A DNA stretch of 64,000 nt, from NCBI GenBank assembly GCA_030263535.1, contig SZPB01000002.1, positions 1-64,000 on the forward strand. Reading direction: 5' to 3'. Below, piece by piece: positions 9,301-18,088 of the stretch (its first letter is position 1; the number at the start of each line of letters is the position of its first letter). Position numbers and translations under genes: made by a program. The stretch comes from Cytophagia bacterium CHB2 (GTDB taxonomy: Bacteria > Zhuqueibacterota > Zhuqueibacteria > Zhuqueibacterales > Zhuqueibacteraceae). The notes below the pieces were generated by a model that saw only the letters and a program-made list of their open reading frames with translations, had not been told where the DNA came from and ran no database searches.

Positions 9301-9715
9301 AGCCAAAATAAACCATAACGCCGTCGCCGAGGTATTGCGCGATATGGCCGTCAAAACGATTAACGGTGTCCGCACAGGCTTTTTGATACTGCTGCACCAC
9401 TTCGCGCAACTCTTCAGGATCGAGTTTCGTCGCGAGCGCCGTCGAGCCGACCAAATCACAAAACATCACGGTGAGCTGCCGGCGTTCGGCCTCCGGAACT
9501 TTGGCCGCAACACGATTCCTGGTCTCAACATTTTCACCTGGACCGGGGTGGGAAGAAACCGGCTCCGTCAGGCGAGTGCCGCATTGGCCACAAAATTTAA
9601 ATTGTGCAGGATTGACAAAGCTGCAATTGGGACAAAGCACGGGCAGAGGCGCGCCGCATTCGCCGCAATACTTCAGCTTATCCGAGTTCTCAAAACCACA
9701 ATTGGAACACTGCAT
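6317..9715 (-). CDS. Zinc-ribbon/class III nucleotidyl cyclase/AAA ATPase/TPR signalling protein
   Basis: Large cytoplasmic signalling protein of 1132 residues. Residues 1-50 hold two zinc ribbons (CSNCGFEN...CGECG and CPNCSFVN...CGQCG). Residues about 78-260 form a class III cyclase domain; TVMFCDLVGSTAL and YLGDGVMVYFGYP supply both metal-binding Asp residues, so it is probably active, making cAMP or cGMP. From about 275 an AAA-type ATPase follows, with Walker A GEAGIGKSRL and Walker B VVLVVEDLHWADPS. From about 650 to the end there are TPR-like helical repeats. No membrane segment or effector domain is present. The gene abuts bshB1 with a 7-nt gap. The signal sensed is unknown. Confidence 0.88.
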   Translation of the reverse strand: MQCSNCGFENSDKLKYCGECGAPLPVLCPNCSFVNPAQFKFCGQCGTRLTEPVSSHPGPGENVETRNRVAAKVPEAERRQLTVMFCDLVGSTALATKLDPEELREVVQQYQKACADTVNRFDGHIAQYLGDGVMVYFGYPVAHEDDARRAVRAGLEIVDATQKLNERLQRDFHESLAVRVGIHTGLVVIGEMGGGAKREQLALGTAPNIAARLQGFAEPNTVVISSATHHLVQGFFKQQSQGMRVLKGIVPPLEIFRVLNESGAHNRLEATMNAGLTPLVGKHKELQELVAAWQRVKSGERQAVLLNGEAGIGKSRLLHAFKQQLAHEPHLWLECHGSPYFQNSALHPLIEWLQRVLDFRREDACDVKTKKLENWLSHYQQPASETLPLFAGLLSVPLGDCYNPPKLNPHRLKQKTLEAWLAILMEMAQQQPVVLVVEDLHWADPSTLDMLNLLLQSTQTARLLALFTSRPEFMPPWGESPDVVQINLNRLTQDQVETMVAQVTGAKMLPAPVLRQIVTKTDGIPLFVEELTKMVLESGMLREDNNHFELNGALPPLAIPATLQDSLMARLDRLAPVKEVAQLAATLGREFSFELMSAVALVEETTLQQGLAQLVKAELLYENPHPNGHGATYVFKHALIQEAAYQTLLKSRRQYYHQRIAQTLVEKFYDTASDQPELLAHHYTEAGLIETAIAYWQWAGENAIQRSANIEAISHLTRGLDLLNTLPENAQRDQLELELLTYLGVATAATKGYTAPEIERIYHRARELCERVEYSPRQSSSMLGLWKGTLVRADFEKALALAQECMRLAQKKQNAELLLTGHLTLGVTLASWGELARAQEHLTKALELYQPSEHRTDAFEYGEDPGVVCLSYLAAALWMLGYPEQALQRSNDALALAEKLAHPFTLALALNFNGDLHYLRREQHMMLERAERLIALAEEQGFPFWRACGEIQKGSALFERGQHDEALALIDQAVAHLHAGGAQIGEAAGLAQRALAYGKMGRVEEGLQIIDEAIEMVKNGGERHIEAEQWRIKGELLLMQSDSGKFNGLLPAQQQQAEECFRRALTVAQQQRAKSWELRAAMSLSRLWQKQGKAAEATAFLSEIYHWFTEGFDTADLQEAKQLLGEFHLVES

Positions 9716-9764
9716 GCTTTGTCAACTCCCATCGTTCAGGCAATATATGGTTGGGTGAAAACTT

Positions 9765-9924
9765 AGGCTTCGACAGGCACAGGCTTCGACAGGCTCAGGC
9801 TTCGACAGGCTCAGGCTTCGACAGGCACAGGCTTCGACAGGCTCAGGCTTCGACAGGCTCAGGCTTCGACAAGCGCAGGCTTCGACAGGGGCAGGCTTCG
9901 ACAAGGGCAGGCTTCGACAAGCTC
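9765..9924. repeat. 16-bp tandem repeat, 10 units
   Basis: Ten contiguous copies of a 16-bp unit, AGGCTTCGACAGGCTC or a close variant. Bases 12-16 vary between copies (GGCAC, GGCTC, AGCGC, GGGGC, AGGGC, AGCTC). Units with AAGC can form the hairpin GCTT-CGAC-AAGC. The array stands in the promoter region of the cyclase gene, 50 nt ahead of its start. 16 bp is not a multiple of 3 and both strands stay open by chance, so I read it as noncoding. There are no unique spacers, so it is not a CRISPR. Confidence 0.9.
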
Positions 9925-9981
9925 AGCCCACGTCACCAGCTCAGCCCGCGTGGCGCCCAAAAGTTTTCACACGGCCGCTGA

Positions 9982-11394
9982 CTATTTTCGAATTTGCGCC
10001 TGACTGGCGGCAAGATAGCCTTGTTTGCCGTCAGGTAGCTTAACTTTAAACCAATCCTTCGAAGATTCGAGCAACTCCAGTTCGATGCCGCCCGGCACCT
10101 TGACCACGGTGGCGCTGGCAGCATTCGGTTCGGCCTTGATGTCAAGGCGGATCGAACCTGAGCCTTTGGTCACGACTTTCGTCACCGTGGCGGATTTCAA
10201 CTCCGCCTGCGTAGCGCTGAATTCATGCTCTTGCAAAACGATGCCCAGCGTGTTGAGTTGATCCCAAAAAGTTGTTTGCTTGGCAATGCGCTTCTGCGCG
10301 TCGCGATATTTGCCTTCGTCGCTTTTGAGGCTGAAGGCGAAATTGTATTTTTCCTGCGCCTTCTTAAAATTGCCCACTGCCTCGTGCAACACGCCGGCAT
10401 TGAAATTCGCCGCGTGATTGTAGGGATCCTGCTCGACGATCGCGGCAAACTGCAAATAGGCGGTGCTGAGATCGTAGTCTTTAATCGCCTGCTTGGCAAT
10501 GTCGGTGTGGCGCTTGTAATCTTTGCCCATGTCGTATTCAAATTTGAGCTTTTGCAAGGCGAATTCCGGCGCGAAATAGTCAACCAACTCATCGGCGACT
10601 TTTTCCAGACATTGATCAACCAGCGCCTCCGGCAAGGGCAAATCGCCGTAATCGCCTTCACATTTCTTCTTTTCCTGCTTCTCCTGGCCGTCTTTCGTGC
10701 CGATCACTTCGCCGGTTTCCACTTTGATGATGCGAATCGAGGCGCTGACATTGGCCTGGCGCTTTTCGCAATCAACCTGATACTTCTTCTTGTCCTTCTC
10801 GCGTTCTTCTTTCAGCCAGCGATCTTGAAAGGAAACATTGACATTGCCCATGACGATGGCATCGACGCCCAATACCCGGCCCACTTGCGCTGCGGAGGCT
10901 TCATCGACCACGCCGGTTTGCGAGAGCTGCAACTCATTCATCACTTGTTGAATTTGCGAGCGCTCGACTACACGGAAAATATTGGTAAACGCGCCGGACT
11001 GAAAGCTTTTACCCTCTTTCGAGCCAAGCCCCAGGAAGCCCGAGCTGACGTTGCCGACGCCGCGATCGCTTTTGATCAACGCACCGGTCATCAAGTCCGA
11101 CAATTTGCGGCCCGCATCGTTGAAGCGCGTTTTGTTGCGCTCGGCTGCGGCGCTTTTTTCGACTGCGCCCAGGATTTTGTCAAATGTGTTTTTTTTGCCG
11201 CTCGGCGCGTCGTCTTCCGCGTAGCTCGAAGTGACGCTGAAATCGGCGATGGCGATCTGCTTGACGCCGGCGAGGATTTGATCCGGCGGGGTCAGGACGA
11301 AACACTGCAAATCCTGGCTCGTGGCCGGCTTGACCGCCAATAAACAGACGAATAAGAACCACAGGAAATACCAACGGTTTGTTTGAGACAACAT
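9982..11394 (-). CDS. Secreted CsgG-like protein with TPR and SH3-like C-terminus
   Basis: 470 residues with a cleavable signal peptide (WYFLWFLFVCLLAVKPATSQ) and no lipobox. Residues about 40-230 resemble CsgG/curli-assembly domains: QIAIADFSV near the start, FRVVERSQIQQVMNELQLSQTGVVD in the middle (cited only by position, about 140-165), and GRVLGVDAIVMGNV after it. A TPR-like stretch (about 295-370) follows, and the last 60 residues look like a bacterial SH3 fold (WFKVKLPDGKQGYLAASQAQI). It probably acts in the periplasm or at the outer membrane. The start has GAAGGAGGAGG close upstream. It lies between bshC and the cyclase gene on the same strand. Confidence 0.72.
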   Translation of the reverse strand: MLSQTNRWYFLWFLFVCLLAVKPATSQDLQCFVLTPPDQILAGVKQIAIADFSVTSSYAEDDAPSGKKNTFDKILGAVEKSAAAERNKTRFNDAGRKLSDLMTGALIKSDRGVGNVSSGFLGLGSKEGKSFQSGAFTNIFRVVERSQIQQVMNELQLSQTGVVDEASAAQVGRVLGVDAIVMGNVNVSFQDRWLKEEREKDKKKYQVDCEKRQANVSASIRIIKVETGEVIGTKDGQEKQEKKKCEGDYGDLPLPEALVDQCLEKVADELVDYFAPEFALQKLKFEYDMGKDYKRHTDIAKQAIKDYDLSTAYLQFAAIVEQDPYNHAANFNAGVLHEAVGNFKKAQEKYNFAFSLKSDEGKYRDAQKRIAKQTTFWDQLNTLGIVLQEHEFSATQAELKSATVTKVVTKGSGSIRLDIKAEPNAASATVVKVPGGIELELLESSKDWFKVKLPDGKQGYLAASQAQIRK

Positions 11395-11481
11395 GGCCTC
11401 CTCCTTCTCAGGTTTACTTTAGAAATGATACCTGCACACAGCTCCACTTCTCGCCCCCATCGCGAAACCCGAACATTCATC

Positions 11482-13098
11482 TCACAACTCAATGACTTGA
11501 TGATCAAAATTCTGCAACTCCATTTCATCAAGAATCTGCCGCACGACATTTTTGCCGTATTTGCACAAAAAGGGAACAATATTGAACTCGCGTTCCTGCA
11601 AGCGCTGCTGTGGAAACAAGGCATGGGACGCTTTCATGATTTGCTGCTGCAATGTTTCGTTTTGGCGTTTGGAGGTTTGCAATAATTTGTTTTCGATGAT
11701 TTCCAGTTGATGGAAAATTTTGCCGCGTTCTTTATCAATGAAACCGGCAAGCGTCGGGTCAAGCGCAACAGCGCGTTGCTTCAACTCATCGAGTCTGCCG
11801 CCGAGCATATCTCGCGCTGCCGCCACCGGCTCAAATAAACCCTCCGGAGCTTCCTGGCGGGCGACGCGCGTCACTAAATCCTCCGGCCGGCTCCAGAATT
11901 CACGCAACGATAAATCATACTTTTCCATCACGCGTTTCACTTTCGCTTCGAGCAGCGTCAGCGACTTGCGCGGGAAGATGGCGGGCATCAACACACCGAA
12001 GCTTTCGTAAACGCCGCGTAATTGCGCAAAATAAGAAATTTCGCCCGGTCCGGCGATATAGGCGACATTCGGCAACAGAAAATCTTGCAGCACCGGACGC
12101 AAAATCACATTGGGAGAAAATTGCTGCGGCGTTTCTTGCACGCGCTGCTGCAACTCTTGCGAGGAAAACTCAAATTGCCCGTCGGTGCTGACGCAGCGGC
12201 CTTCTTTTTGTTCGAGAGCATGGCGCGCGCTATCGACATAAAACAAATTGAAACGCCCGGGCCGCAACGGCACCTGCACACTATATCCCGCCTGCTCCAA
12301 CCGCGCGCTGGTTTGCAACGCCGCTTTTGTCGACGGGCTGGCTTGCATGATTTCCGGCAGAAAGATGCGTCGGGCGAGCTGGCGCAATTCCGCATCCGCG
12401 GGATTGAGCATCACCAAGCCGAAATCGCCGAGCAAATAATTCAGCCACAGCGCGAAGGCATCCGGCAACGAACGTCCCGCAGCATAAGCTTGCGCGAGCG
12501 CAGCAAGGATCTCGGTTTTGAATTCGGAATCAACAATCGCATCCGCCAACGCTTGATGGCAGGCGGCAATATCCTCCGTAAGATGAACTTGCGCGGCCGG
12601 CCGGCGCTGTGCGGCATCACGCAGGCACGAAAAAGGCGTGAGATTGTTGTCGCGCGTCATCAAAAGCAGATGATCGATTTCCGTGAGATCATCGTCATCC
12701 GCGGCGAGCCAGAAAACCGGAACCACCTCGCGCTGCAAACGCGCTTGCAGGCTGGCGGCGAGCTTCAAGCACGTCAGCGCTTTATACAAGGTAAACAGCG
12801 GACCGCCAAACATGCCGACTTGCTGGCCGGTGACAACCGCAATACTTCCCGGTTGCGCCAGCGCGGCAATGTTGCTTCTCACCTGTTCACCCGCGCCCCA
12901 GCTTTGATTTTGACGCAGTAAAATTTCAGCAACCGCAGCCCGGGGATAATCACGGCGCGCCACTTGTTGCGCATGCGCTTGCAACGGCTCCAGAGCGCGA
13001 AAATCGACGTTAAAAAATTCGCGCACGCGCTCGAAATCGCTGAGATAGGTTGAATAAAGCTTACTCGTGCCCGGCAATTGGGCCGCGGGAATGTGCAT
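11482..13098 (-). CDS. bshC: Putative cysteine ligase BshC (bacillithiol synthesis)
   Basis: Adds cysteine to glucosaminyl-malate in the last step of bacillithiol synthesis. The protein is full length (538 residues; family about 530-545). VVTGQQVGMFGGPLFTLYKA near residue 90 is the nucleotide-binding core typical of BshC. VPVFWLAADDDDLTEIDHL follows near residue 125, and IAGPGEISYFAQLRGVYESFG near 345. A coiled region near 445-485 is family-typical. Together with bshA and bshB1 in the same 9-kb stretch it completes the pathway. An AAAGGA lies about 11 nt upstream of ATG 13098. Confidence 0.93.
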   Translation of the reverse strand: MHIPAAQLPGTSKLYSTYLSDFERVREFFNVDFRALEPLQAHAQQVARRDYPRAAVAEILLRQNQSWGAGEQVRSNIAALAQPGSIAVVTGQQVGMFGGPLFTLYKALTCLKLAASLQARLQREVVPVFWLAADDDDLTEIDHLLLMTRDNNLTPFSCLRDAAQRRPAAQVHLTEDIAACHQALADAIVDSEFKTEILAALAQAYAAGRSLPDAFALWLNYLLGDFGLVMLNPADAELRQLARRIFLPEIMQASPSTKAALQTSARLEQAGYSVQVPLRPGRFNLFYVDSARHALEQKEGRCVSTDGQFEFSSQELQQRVQETPQQFSPNVILRPVLQDFLLPNVAYIAGPGEISYFAQLRGVYESFGVLMPAIFPRKSLTLLEAKVKRVMEKYDLSLREFWSRPEDLVTRVARQEAPEGLFEPVAAARDMLGGRLDELKQRAVALDPTLAGFIDKERGKIFHQLEIIENKLLQTSKRQNETLQQQIMKASHALFPQQRLQEREFNIVPFLCKYGKNVVRQILDEMELQNFDHQVIEL

Positions 13099-13204
13099 GC
13101 CAATAGATCCTTTCGAAATTTGGTTTGATAAATAATGAAAATTTGCTTAGGATACAAATGAATTTTGGCGCGTGAGATTGACCTCAACCATTTTCCCTGC
13201 CATC

Positions 13205-14983
13205 ATGACCTTTGAGATAGCTTTTGTTCTTGTCCTTGTTATCCTTGCTGTCATCCTTTTTGCCACCGAGAAACTGCCGGTTGATCTGGTGGCGCTGCTG
13301 GTGATGGGTGTGTTGCTGGTGAGCGGCATCATTTCGCCGGAAGAAGGCATCGCCGGCTTCAGCAACACTGCCACCGTCACAGTCGGCGCCATGTTCGTGC
13401 TCAGCGCCGGCTTGTTCAAAACCGGCGCGGTAAATCATCTTGGCCGCGTCTTGAGCCGGCTCTTCAAACTCAATCTTTGGCTGGCGTTGTTTGTGACCAT
13501 GCTCATCGCCGGCGGCTTGTCGGCCTTCATCAACAACACGCCGGTGGTTGCGATTTTCTTGCCGCTGCTGCTGGGCGTCGCGCGCGATCTCGGTGTCAGC
13601 CCTTCGAAACTGTTGATGCCGCTGTCGTTCGCCTCGATGTTCGGCGGTGTGTGCACGCTGATCGGCACCTCCACGAATATTCTGGTCAGCGCCATTGCCG
13701 AACGCCACGGCCAGCCGACCTTCGGCATGTTTGAGTTCACGCGCATGGGCGCAATTTTCTTCGCCGCCGGCATACTGTACATGATCTTCATCGGCATCCG
13801 CTTGATTCCCGACCGCCGCGGCAAGGGTGATCTCATGCAAACCTTTGGCATGGGCGATTATTTGATCGACGTGGTGCTGCTGCCGGAGGCGGAATCGGTC
13901 GGCAAATCCGTGGCGGATTCGCCTTTGGTCAAAGATCTCGATCTCGATATTCTGGAAGTGCAGCGCGAGGACCGGCTGATTCCCCTTCCCACCGCGGCAA
14001 CTGTGCTGCAGGCCAACGACGTGTTGCGCGTGCGCTGCGAAATCGAAAAGATAAAACAACTGCAGGAACGCAAGGGCATTATTCTGAAGCCGGAAATCAA
14101 ATGGCGCGATGAGGAGCTGGAGTCTGAGGAAGCGATGTTAGTGGAAGCCGTGATCGCGCCCAATTCTGTGTTGGACGGCAAGACGTTAAAGGACATCCGC
14201 TTCCGCAATTATTTCGGCGGCACGGTGCTGGCCTTGCGCCATCGCGGCGCCACCGTGCATGAAAAGATGGAAAGCACCACCCTGCGCGCGGGCGACGTAT
14301 TGTTAGTGAAGATTCGGCGCGATCATCTCATTCACCTCGAGGAGCATGAAGCTTTCCTCGTCGTTTCCGAAGTCGGTCTGCCCACGTTTCGCAAGAGCAA
14401 GGCTATCCCTGCAATAGCGATCGTCGCGGGCGTTGTGCTCGCCGCCGCGTTCAACATTATACCGATTGTAAGCAGCGCCATTGCCGGCGCCATCTTGATG
14501 ATCCTCGTCGGCTGTCTTGATTTGGAGGAAGCTTACAAAGCCATTGAATGGAAAGTGATTTTTCTGCTGGCCGGTGTGCTGTCGTTAGGCGCGGCGTTGG
14601 AGAAAACCGGCGCGGCGCTGCTGGTTTCGGATGCCCTCATTGCCGGCATCGGGCCGTGGGGACCACTGGCTTTGCTCGCGGCGCTTTTTTTGTTGACCAC
14701 GGTTTTGACCAACGTCATGTCCAATAACGCCACTGCAGCGCTGTTAGCGCCCATCGCCCTCGCCGCTTCAGAATCGCTGGGATTGAGTCCGCGACCCTTG
14801 CTCATGGCCGTGACCTTTGCCGCATCGTTGAGCTTCATGACGCCGGTTGGCTATCAAACCAACACGCTGATCTATGGCCCGGGCCAGTATAAATTCGCGG
14901 ATTTTTTGCGCGCCGGTACGTTGCTGAATTTACTGTTCTGGATACTGGCCATTCTGTTGATTCCGAAGTTCTGGCCGTTCTAG
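13205..14983 (+). CDS. SLC13-type anion carrier with two TrkA-C domains
   Basis: Inner-membrane carrier of the DASS/ArsB-like ion transporter group. The N-terminal membrane half (residues 1-200) has [20 protein letters not shown] and [10 protein letters not shown], the paired asparagine/threonine hairpin of the fold. Residues about 205-390 hold two soluble RCK_C/TrkA-C domains (for example [17 protein letters not shown] and [18 protein letters not shown]). The second membrane half ends with [18 protein letters not shown] and [18 protein letters not shown]. The likely substrate is sulfate, a dicarboxylate or a similar anion; it cannot be decided from sequence. A GTG at 13172 is an alternative start, but ATG 13205 begins directly at the first helix. 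The gene is divergent from bshC. Confidence 0.85.
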   Translation: MTFEIAFVLVLVILAVILFATEKLPVDLVALLVMGVLLVSGIISPEEGIAGFSNTATVTVGAMFVLSAGLFKTGAVNHLGRVLSRLFKLNLWLALFVTMLIAGGLSAFINNTPVVAIFLPLLLGVARDLGVSPSKLLMPLSFASMFGGVCTLIGTSTNILVSAIAERHGQPTFGMFEFTRMGAIFFAAGILYMIFIGIRLIPDRRGKGDLMQTFGMGDYLIDVVLLPEAESVGKSVADSPLVKDLDLDILEVQREDRLIPLPTAATVLQANDVLRVRCEIEKIKQLQERKGIILKPEIKWRDEELESEEAMLVEAVIAPNSVLDGKTLKDIRFRNYFGGTVLALRHRGATVHEKMESTTLRAGDVLLVKIRRDHLIHLEEHEAFLVVSEVGLPTFRKSKAIPAIAIVAGVVLAAAFNIIPIVSSAIAGAILMILVGCLDLEEAYKAIEWKVIFLLAGVLSLGAALEKTGAALLVSDALIAGIGPWGPLALLAALFLLTTVLTNVMSNNATAALLAPIALAASESLGLSPRPLLMAVTFAASLSFMTPVGYQTNTLIYGPGQYKFADFLRAGTLLNLLFWILAILLIPKFWPF

Positions 14984-15183
14984 TGCGCTGGTACCTTAAT
15001 TTGTAGAAGAGGTTCCTTCGAAATGTCCACCGGACGAATCTTGGGAAGGACTCGGCAATAGGCCTGCAACTTTACCAGATCCCTTTGGATGACATACAAG
15101 TATGAAAATATTTTTCAAAGTCACTTTGGAAAAAATCTTGCCAGGTTTGGGGGATTTATTTAAACGCAAAAACAGAGGCAACC

Positions 15184-16059
15184 ATGCCTTATCGTGAAGG
15201 TTTTGCATGCGCTGGCCCATGGGTGGTCGAGCATGTTCGAGAAGTTACACACTATCCGCCGGAAGGTAGCGTCGCAAAAATTGAGAACGAGCACCTTCGG
15301 CTCGGCGGCGCGTTCCGGCTAATGGCGGAACTGCGCGGCCTGGACGCGAATGCGCCGCTTTATGCGATTGGCAGCCTCGGCGAAGATGAGAACGGCCATC
15401 TCATCCTTGACGATTGCCATAAACTTGACATCGACACGTATCAACTCTGCGTTAAAGATGAAATTGCAACGGCGCATGCCGAGGTTATTCTAGCGCAGCG
15501 CAGCAATATGCGCACGAGTTTTTACAGCGGCGGCGCGAATGATCTTTTATCTGTCGAGCATTTCGATTTTCGCCATTGCCTCGCAAGCTGGTTTCATTTA
15601 CACGATCTCACCCGGCTGCCGGCGTTGTTGCACCCCGCGGATGAACATCGCACACACGCCGGCCGTGTCTTGCAAATGGCGCAAAACGCCGGTTTAATCA
15701 CTTCGCTTTATGTTGATCAGCTTCCAGATGCGCCGGTCAAGCTCAACCTTCTCTCAACTCTTGCCTTTGCCGATCATCTGATTATCTCTGAAAATACGCT
15801 GTCACAACTGATGGAATTTCCGGAAACAGATTTATCCCGCGAGTCAATCATGACAGCAGTCCAACAGATGATGGCCAAAAGCGCGCTTGCGAGCGTCGCG
15901 ATTGTTGATGCAACCGCCGGGGGTTTTGTTACGCGTACGGGAGAATTCCAGTGGCAGGAATTCGCAGCAGACCGATCAAGTCATTTTCCCCAGGAGAGGT
16001 TTTGCGCAAGAGTAATCTACGATGCGTATTGCAAAAACGTGAGGGCCACGACGACATAA
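15184..16059 (+). pseudogene. PfkB-like sugar kinase, C-terminus apparently broken
   Basis: Resembles ribokinase/PfkB enzymes: ENEHLRLGGAFRLMAELRGLDA near residue 36 (glycine-rich substrate site, positions 36-57) and LYAIGSLGEDENG. The family's catalytic GAGD motif should precede a FxAGxxYG block; here the block reads PQERFCARVIYDAY, so the catalytic Asp motif is missing. The frame stops 10 codons later, leaving 291 residues against about 310-330 in intact members. Bases after about 16035 in another frame continue with DDITIFKMCLSRVCAR, which could be the rest of the C-terminal helix region after a frameshift. Either a decaying gene or a non-catalytic relative. An AGAGGC lies upstream of ATG 15184. 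Confidence 0.55.
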
Positions 16060-16122
16060 CCATCTTCAAAATGTGCCTCTCTCGTGTTTGTGCGCGACCG
16101 CAGCATAAAGCGATCACTGCAA

Positions 16123-16156
16123 ATAAAAAAGGCCGCCGGCGAATGCCTGCGGCCTT
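16123..16156 (-). terminator. Rho-independent terminator
   Basis: Stem AAGGCCGC/GCGGCCTT (16129-16136 with 16149-16156). On the minus strand it is followed by an uninterrupted T run from the A-rich bases at 16124-16130. It lies 60 nt past the stop of the minus-strand gene ending at 16216 and would also face the plus-strand gene ending at 16059. Confidence 0.8.
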
Positions 16157-16215
16157 GCTAATTTTACAGAAGTTTTTTTGCTGCAGATTGCAGCACAGAC
16201 AAAATCACATGCGGC

Positions 16216-16611
16216 TCACGATGACACGCCTTGCGCGACGCCTTCAGTGGGCGTCAAAGCAATCACGCTCAGAATGCGGCTTTGCTCGTCAACCGAGAGT
16301 CCCTTTTCCAAAGCATCCCACACGCGATCCTGGCGGTCGGCGTCTTCCATGCCTTCAAAATCCTGTGCCACAATGAAGCCCGAGACATGCTGGCCTTCGT
16401 GATCTACGTCCAGTTTCAGTGTTTTGGCGTCCGGGAACTCATCGTACAAAACGGTGCGCACTTGCCGCACCAAACGTTCCCAATCGACGTTGTCATTATT
16501 CGTATGACGGGCGCTTTTTTCTTTTTGTAATGTATCGAAAATGTCCTGCCACGACGAGCCGTCGCTCATCTGCGTTATGATGTGCAAGGCCTTTTGTTTG
16601 GGCGTATCCAA
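16216..16611 (-). CDS. Small BolA/IbaG-like protein, uncertain
   Basis: 131 residues, soluble. The C-terminal half (VRTVLYDEFPDAKTLKLDVD, then SGFIVAQDFEGMEDADRQDRVWDAL) has the strand-helix pattern of BolA-fold proteins, including a phrase like DFEGxxxxxRxxxVxxAL. The conserved His of the BolA loop is absent. The N-terminal 45 residues are helical and unrecognised. Translation starts at TTG 16611, chosen because AGGAGG lies 5 nt ahead of it. It follows the MsrP gene by 32 nt on the same strand and precedes a terminator, so the two probably form an operon. Another possibility is a distinct uncharacterised family. Confidence 0.6.
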   Translation of the reverse strand: MDTPKQKALHIITQMSDGSSWQDIFDTLQKEKSARHTNNDNVDWERLVRQVRTVLYDEFPDAKTLKLDVDHEGQHVSGFIVAQDFEGMEDADRQDRVWDALEKGLSVDEQSRILSVIALTPTEGVAQGVSS

Positions 16612-16643
16612 TGAAACCTCCTCGATAATGCGATTTTTGATGT

Positions 16644-17600
16644 TTATGACTTTTTGTAGAGATAGGCAACAAATTCTTCGTAGCCGTTGTACTTCAACGT
16701 CGGGCGTTCTTCCATGCTCGGAATGATCCGCTCAATGGCTTGTGACCAGCGCGGATGCGGCACATCGGGATCAACATTCGAAAGAAAATCGTACTCGCCC
16801 GGCGCGATCTTGTTCCAAAACGTCGGCGGCTGCTTGTCGGTAAATTCGATTTCGACGATTGATTTGATGCTTTTGTACCCGTACTTCCACGGCGTCACAA
16901 GCCGCACCGGCGCGCCGTTTTGTTTCGGCATGGGTTTGCCATACATCCCGATGGCCATAAACGCCAGCTCGTTCATGGCCTCCTCAAGGCGCAAACCTTC
17001 AAAATAAGGCCAGGGATACCAGCTTTGTTCGGCCATGCCCGGCGCTTCATGAGGCCGGTTGAATGAAACCATGCGCACAAACTTCGCCTTGGCCGTGGGT
17101 GCAACAAGATCGATCAACGCCTTCAGCGGAAATCCCGTCCACGGCACCGCCATCGCCCAGGCTTCGACACAACGAAAACGGTACAAGCGTTCTTCCACCG
17201 GCATGAGTTTAATCAACTCATCGAGGTCGAACGTTTTGGGCTTGGCAACCAGGCCTTTGACAGCGATGGCCCACGGTTGTGTTTTGAACTCGCCCACCAA
17301 ATCGGCAACGCCGCGTTTGTCCGTGGTGAATTCGTAAAAATTATTGTAATGCGTCGCAGCAAATTCGTCGGTGAGCGGGCGATCCAACACATACGTGGCG
17401 TTGCGCTTGGCGGAATAAATGCTGGATTGCGGCATCGCTGCCGCGGCGTTCCTCCACGCTTCCAGAGAAGCAAGGCCGCCCATCAAACCCAAGCCGCTCC
17501 AACCAAGCTGCTGGAGAAAGCGGCGCCGGTTCAAAAAAATTTCTTCCGGCGTTGCCAGGCGCTCAGGAATTTCCCACCGCTTTTTCTTGCGAATGAACAT
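16644..17600 (-). CDS. msrP: MsrP/YedY-type molybdoenzyme, Tat-exported
   Basis: Periplasmic molybdopterin enzyme that repairs methionine sulfoxide in envelope proteins. The twin-arginine signal is at residues 24-45 (NRRRFLQQLGWSGLGLMGGL). RFRCVEAWAM places the Mo-ligating Cys at residue 144. WTGFPLKALIDLV and TPWKYGYKSIKSIVEIEF are further conserved blocks of the sulfite oxidase fold. 318 residues from ATG 17600, chosen for its CGGAG upstream; the longer reading from 17657 is unlike the family. The usual haem b partner MsrQ is not beside it in this window, so the electron donor must be elsewhere or different. Confidence 0.9.
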   Translation of the reverse strand: MFIRKKKRWEIPERLATPEEIFLNRRRFLQQLGWSGLGLMGGLASLEAWRNAAAAMPQSSIYSAKRNATYVLDRPLTDEFAATHYNNFYEFTTDKRGVADLVGEFKTQPWAIAVKGLVAKPKTFDLDELIKLMPVEERLYRFRCVEAWAMAVPWTGFPLKALIDLVAPTAKAKFVRMVSFNRPHEAPGMAEQSWYPWPYFEGLRLEEAMNELAFMAIGMYGKPMPKQNGAPVRLVTPWKYGYKSIKSIVEIEFTDKQPPTFWNKIAPGEYDFLSNVDPDVPHPRWSQAIERIIPSMEERPTLKYNGYEEFVAYLYKKS

Positions 17601-18059
17601 AATCACTCCGAATTCCAGCGCACTCTCATGACGCCCGCCCGTGTGTTGGGCTTTCATTCAAAACACAGGTGGAATTTAATCCTCTGCCGGACAAATGCAA
17701 GCGAAAATCCAGAGACAAGGCCAGCCCGTAAATTTACTCTAATTTTTTGTGTCAACACGTTGGAGGGCATGTTGCGCGCTCAAACACAAAAATCACGTGC
17801 CGCAGCCAAAATCTGCTCACGAGATTTTCGTTCAACTGAAAGCAAACCTGCAAATGGACTTTTGCCCGCACGATTCTGCTGGTTCTCAAACACGGATCAT
17901 TCTACCTTTTCATCTCTCACTCAAGCACGATCATCACCAAAGAAATCACATATCTTCAAAAGTTGCGCCCTGATGTTCTAGTCGCAACTGGTTCTCGATG
18001 CACAACAATTGCATGTCCAGCTCATCTTTCTTAAAACAAATACTCAAAAAATTATAGTA
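17601..18059. other. Spacer without a recognisable gene
   Basis: About 460 bases between the divergent MsrP and sigma-factor transcription units. Several frames are open by chance, but none has family similarity or a ribosome site. The right part (18035-18120) is AT-rich and holds the promoter described next. Confidence 0.5.
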
Positions 18060-18088
18060 TTGACATTTGATCAATTTACATGTATAAT
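18060..18088 (+). promoter_or_regulatory. Perfect consensus vegetative promoter
   Basis: TTGACA at 18060-18065 and TATAAT at 18083-18088 are separated by exactly 17 bp. It points towards the sigma-factor gene starting at 18463, giving a leader of about 370 nt. A match at all 12 positions is rare by chance and sits in an AT-rich spacer, as expected for a real promoter. Confidence 0.8.

Noticed and set aside
7427-9766. Two long plus-strand frames opposite the cyclase gene
   Set aside because: Antisense shadows of a clear multidomain protein; His/Gln/Arg-rich as expected for reverse-strand reading of GC-rich coding DNA.
9765-9924. CRISPR array
   Set aside because: Units are contiguous with no unique spacers, and no cas gene is present.
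9722-9981. Open frames across the 16-bp tandem array on both strands
   Set aside because: They exist only because the repeat lacks stop codons; translated units are simple repeats (CRSLSLSKPEPVEA type) without a ribosome site.
17277-17981. 234-residue plus-strand frame
   Set aside because: Mostly antisense to msrP; the remainder has no start signal or similarity.
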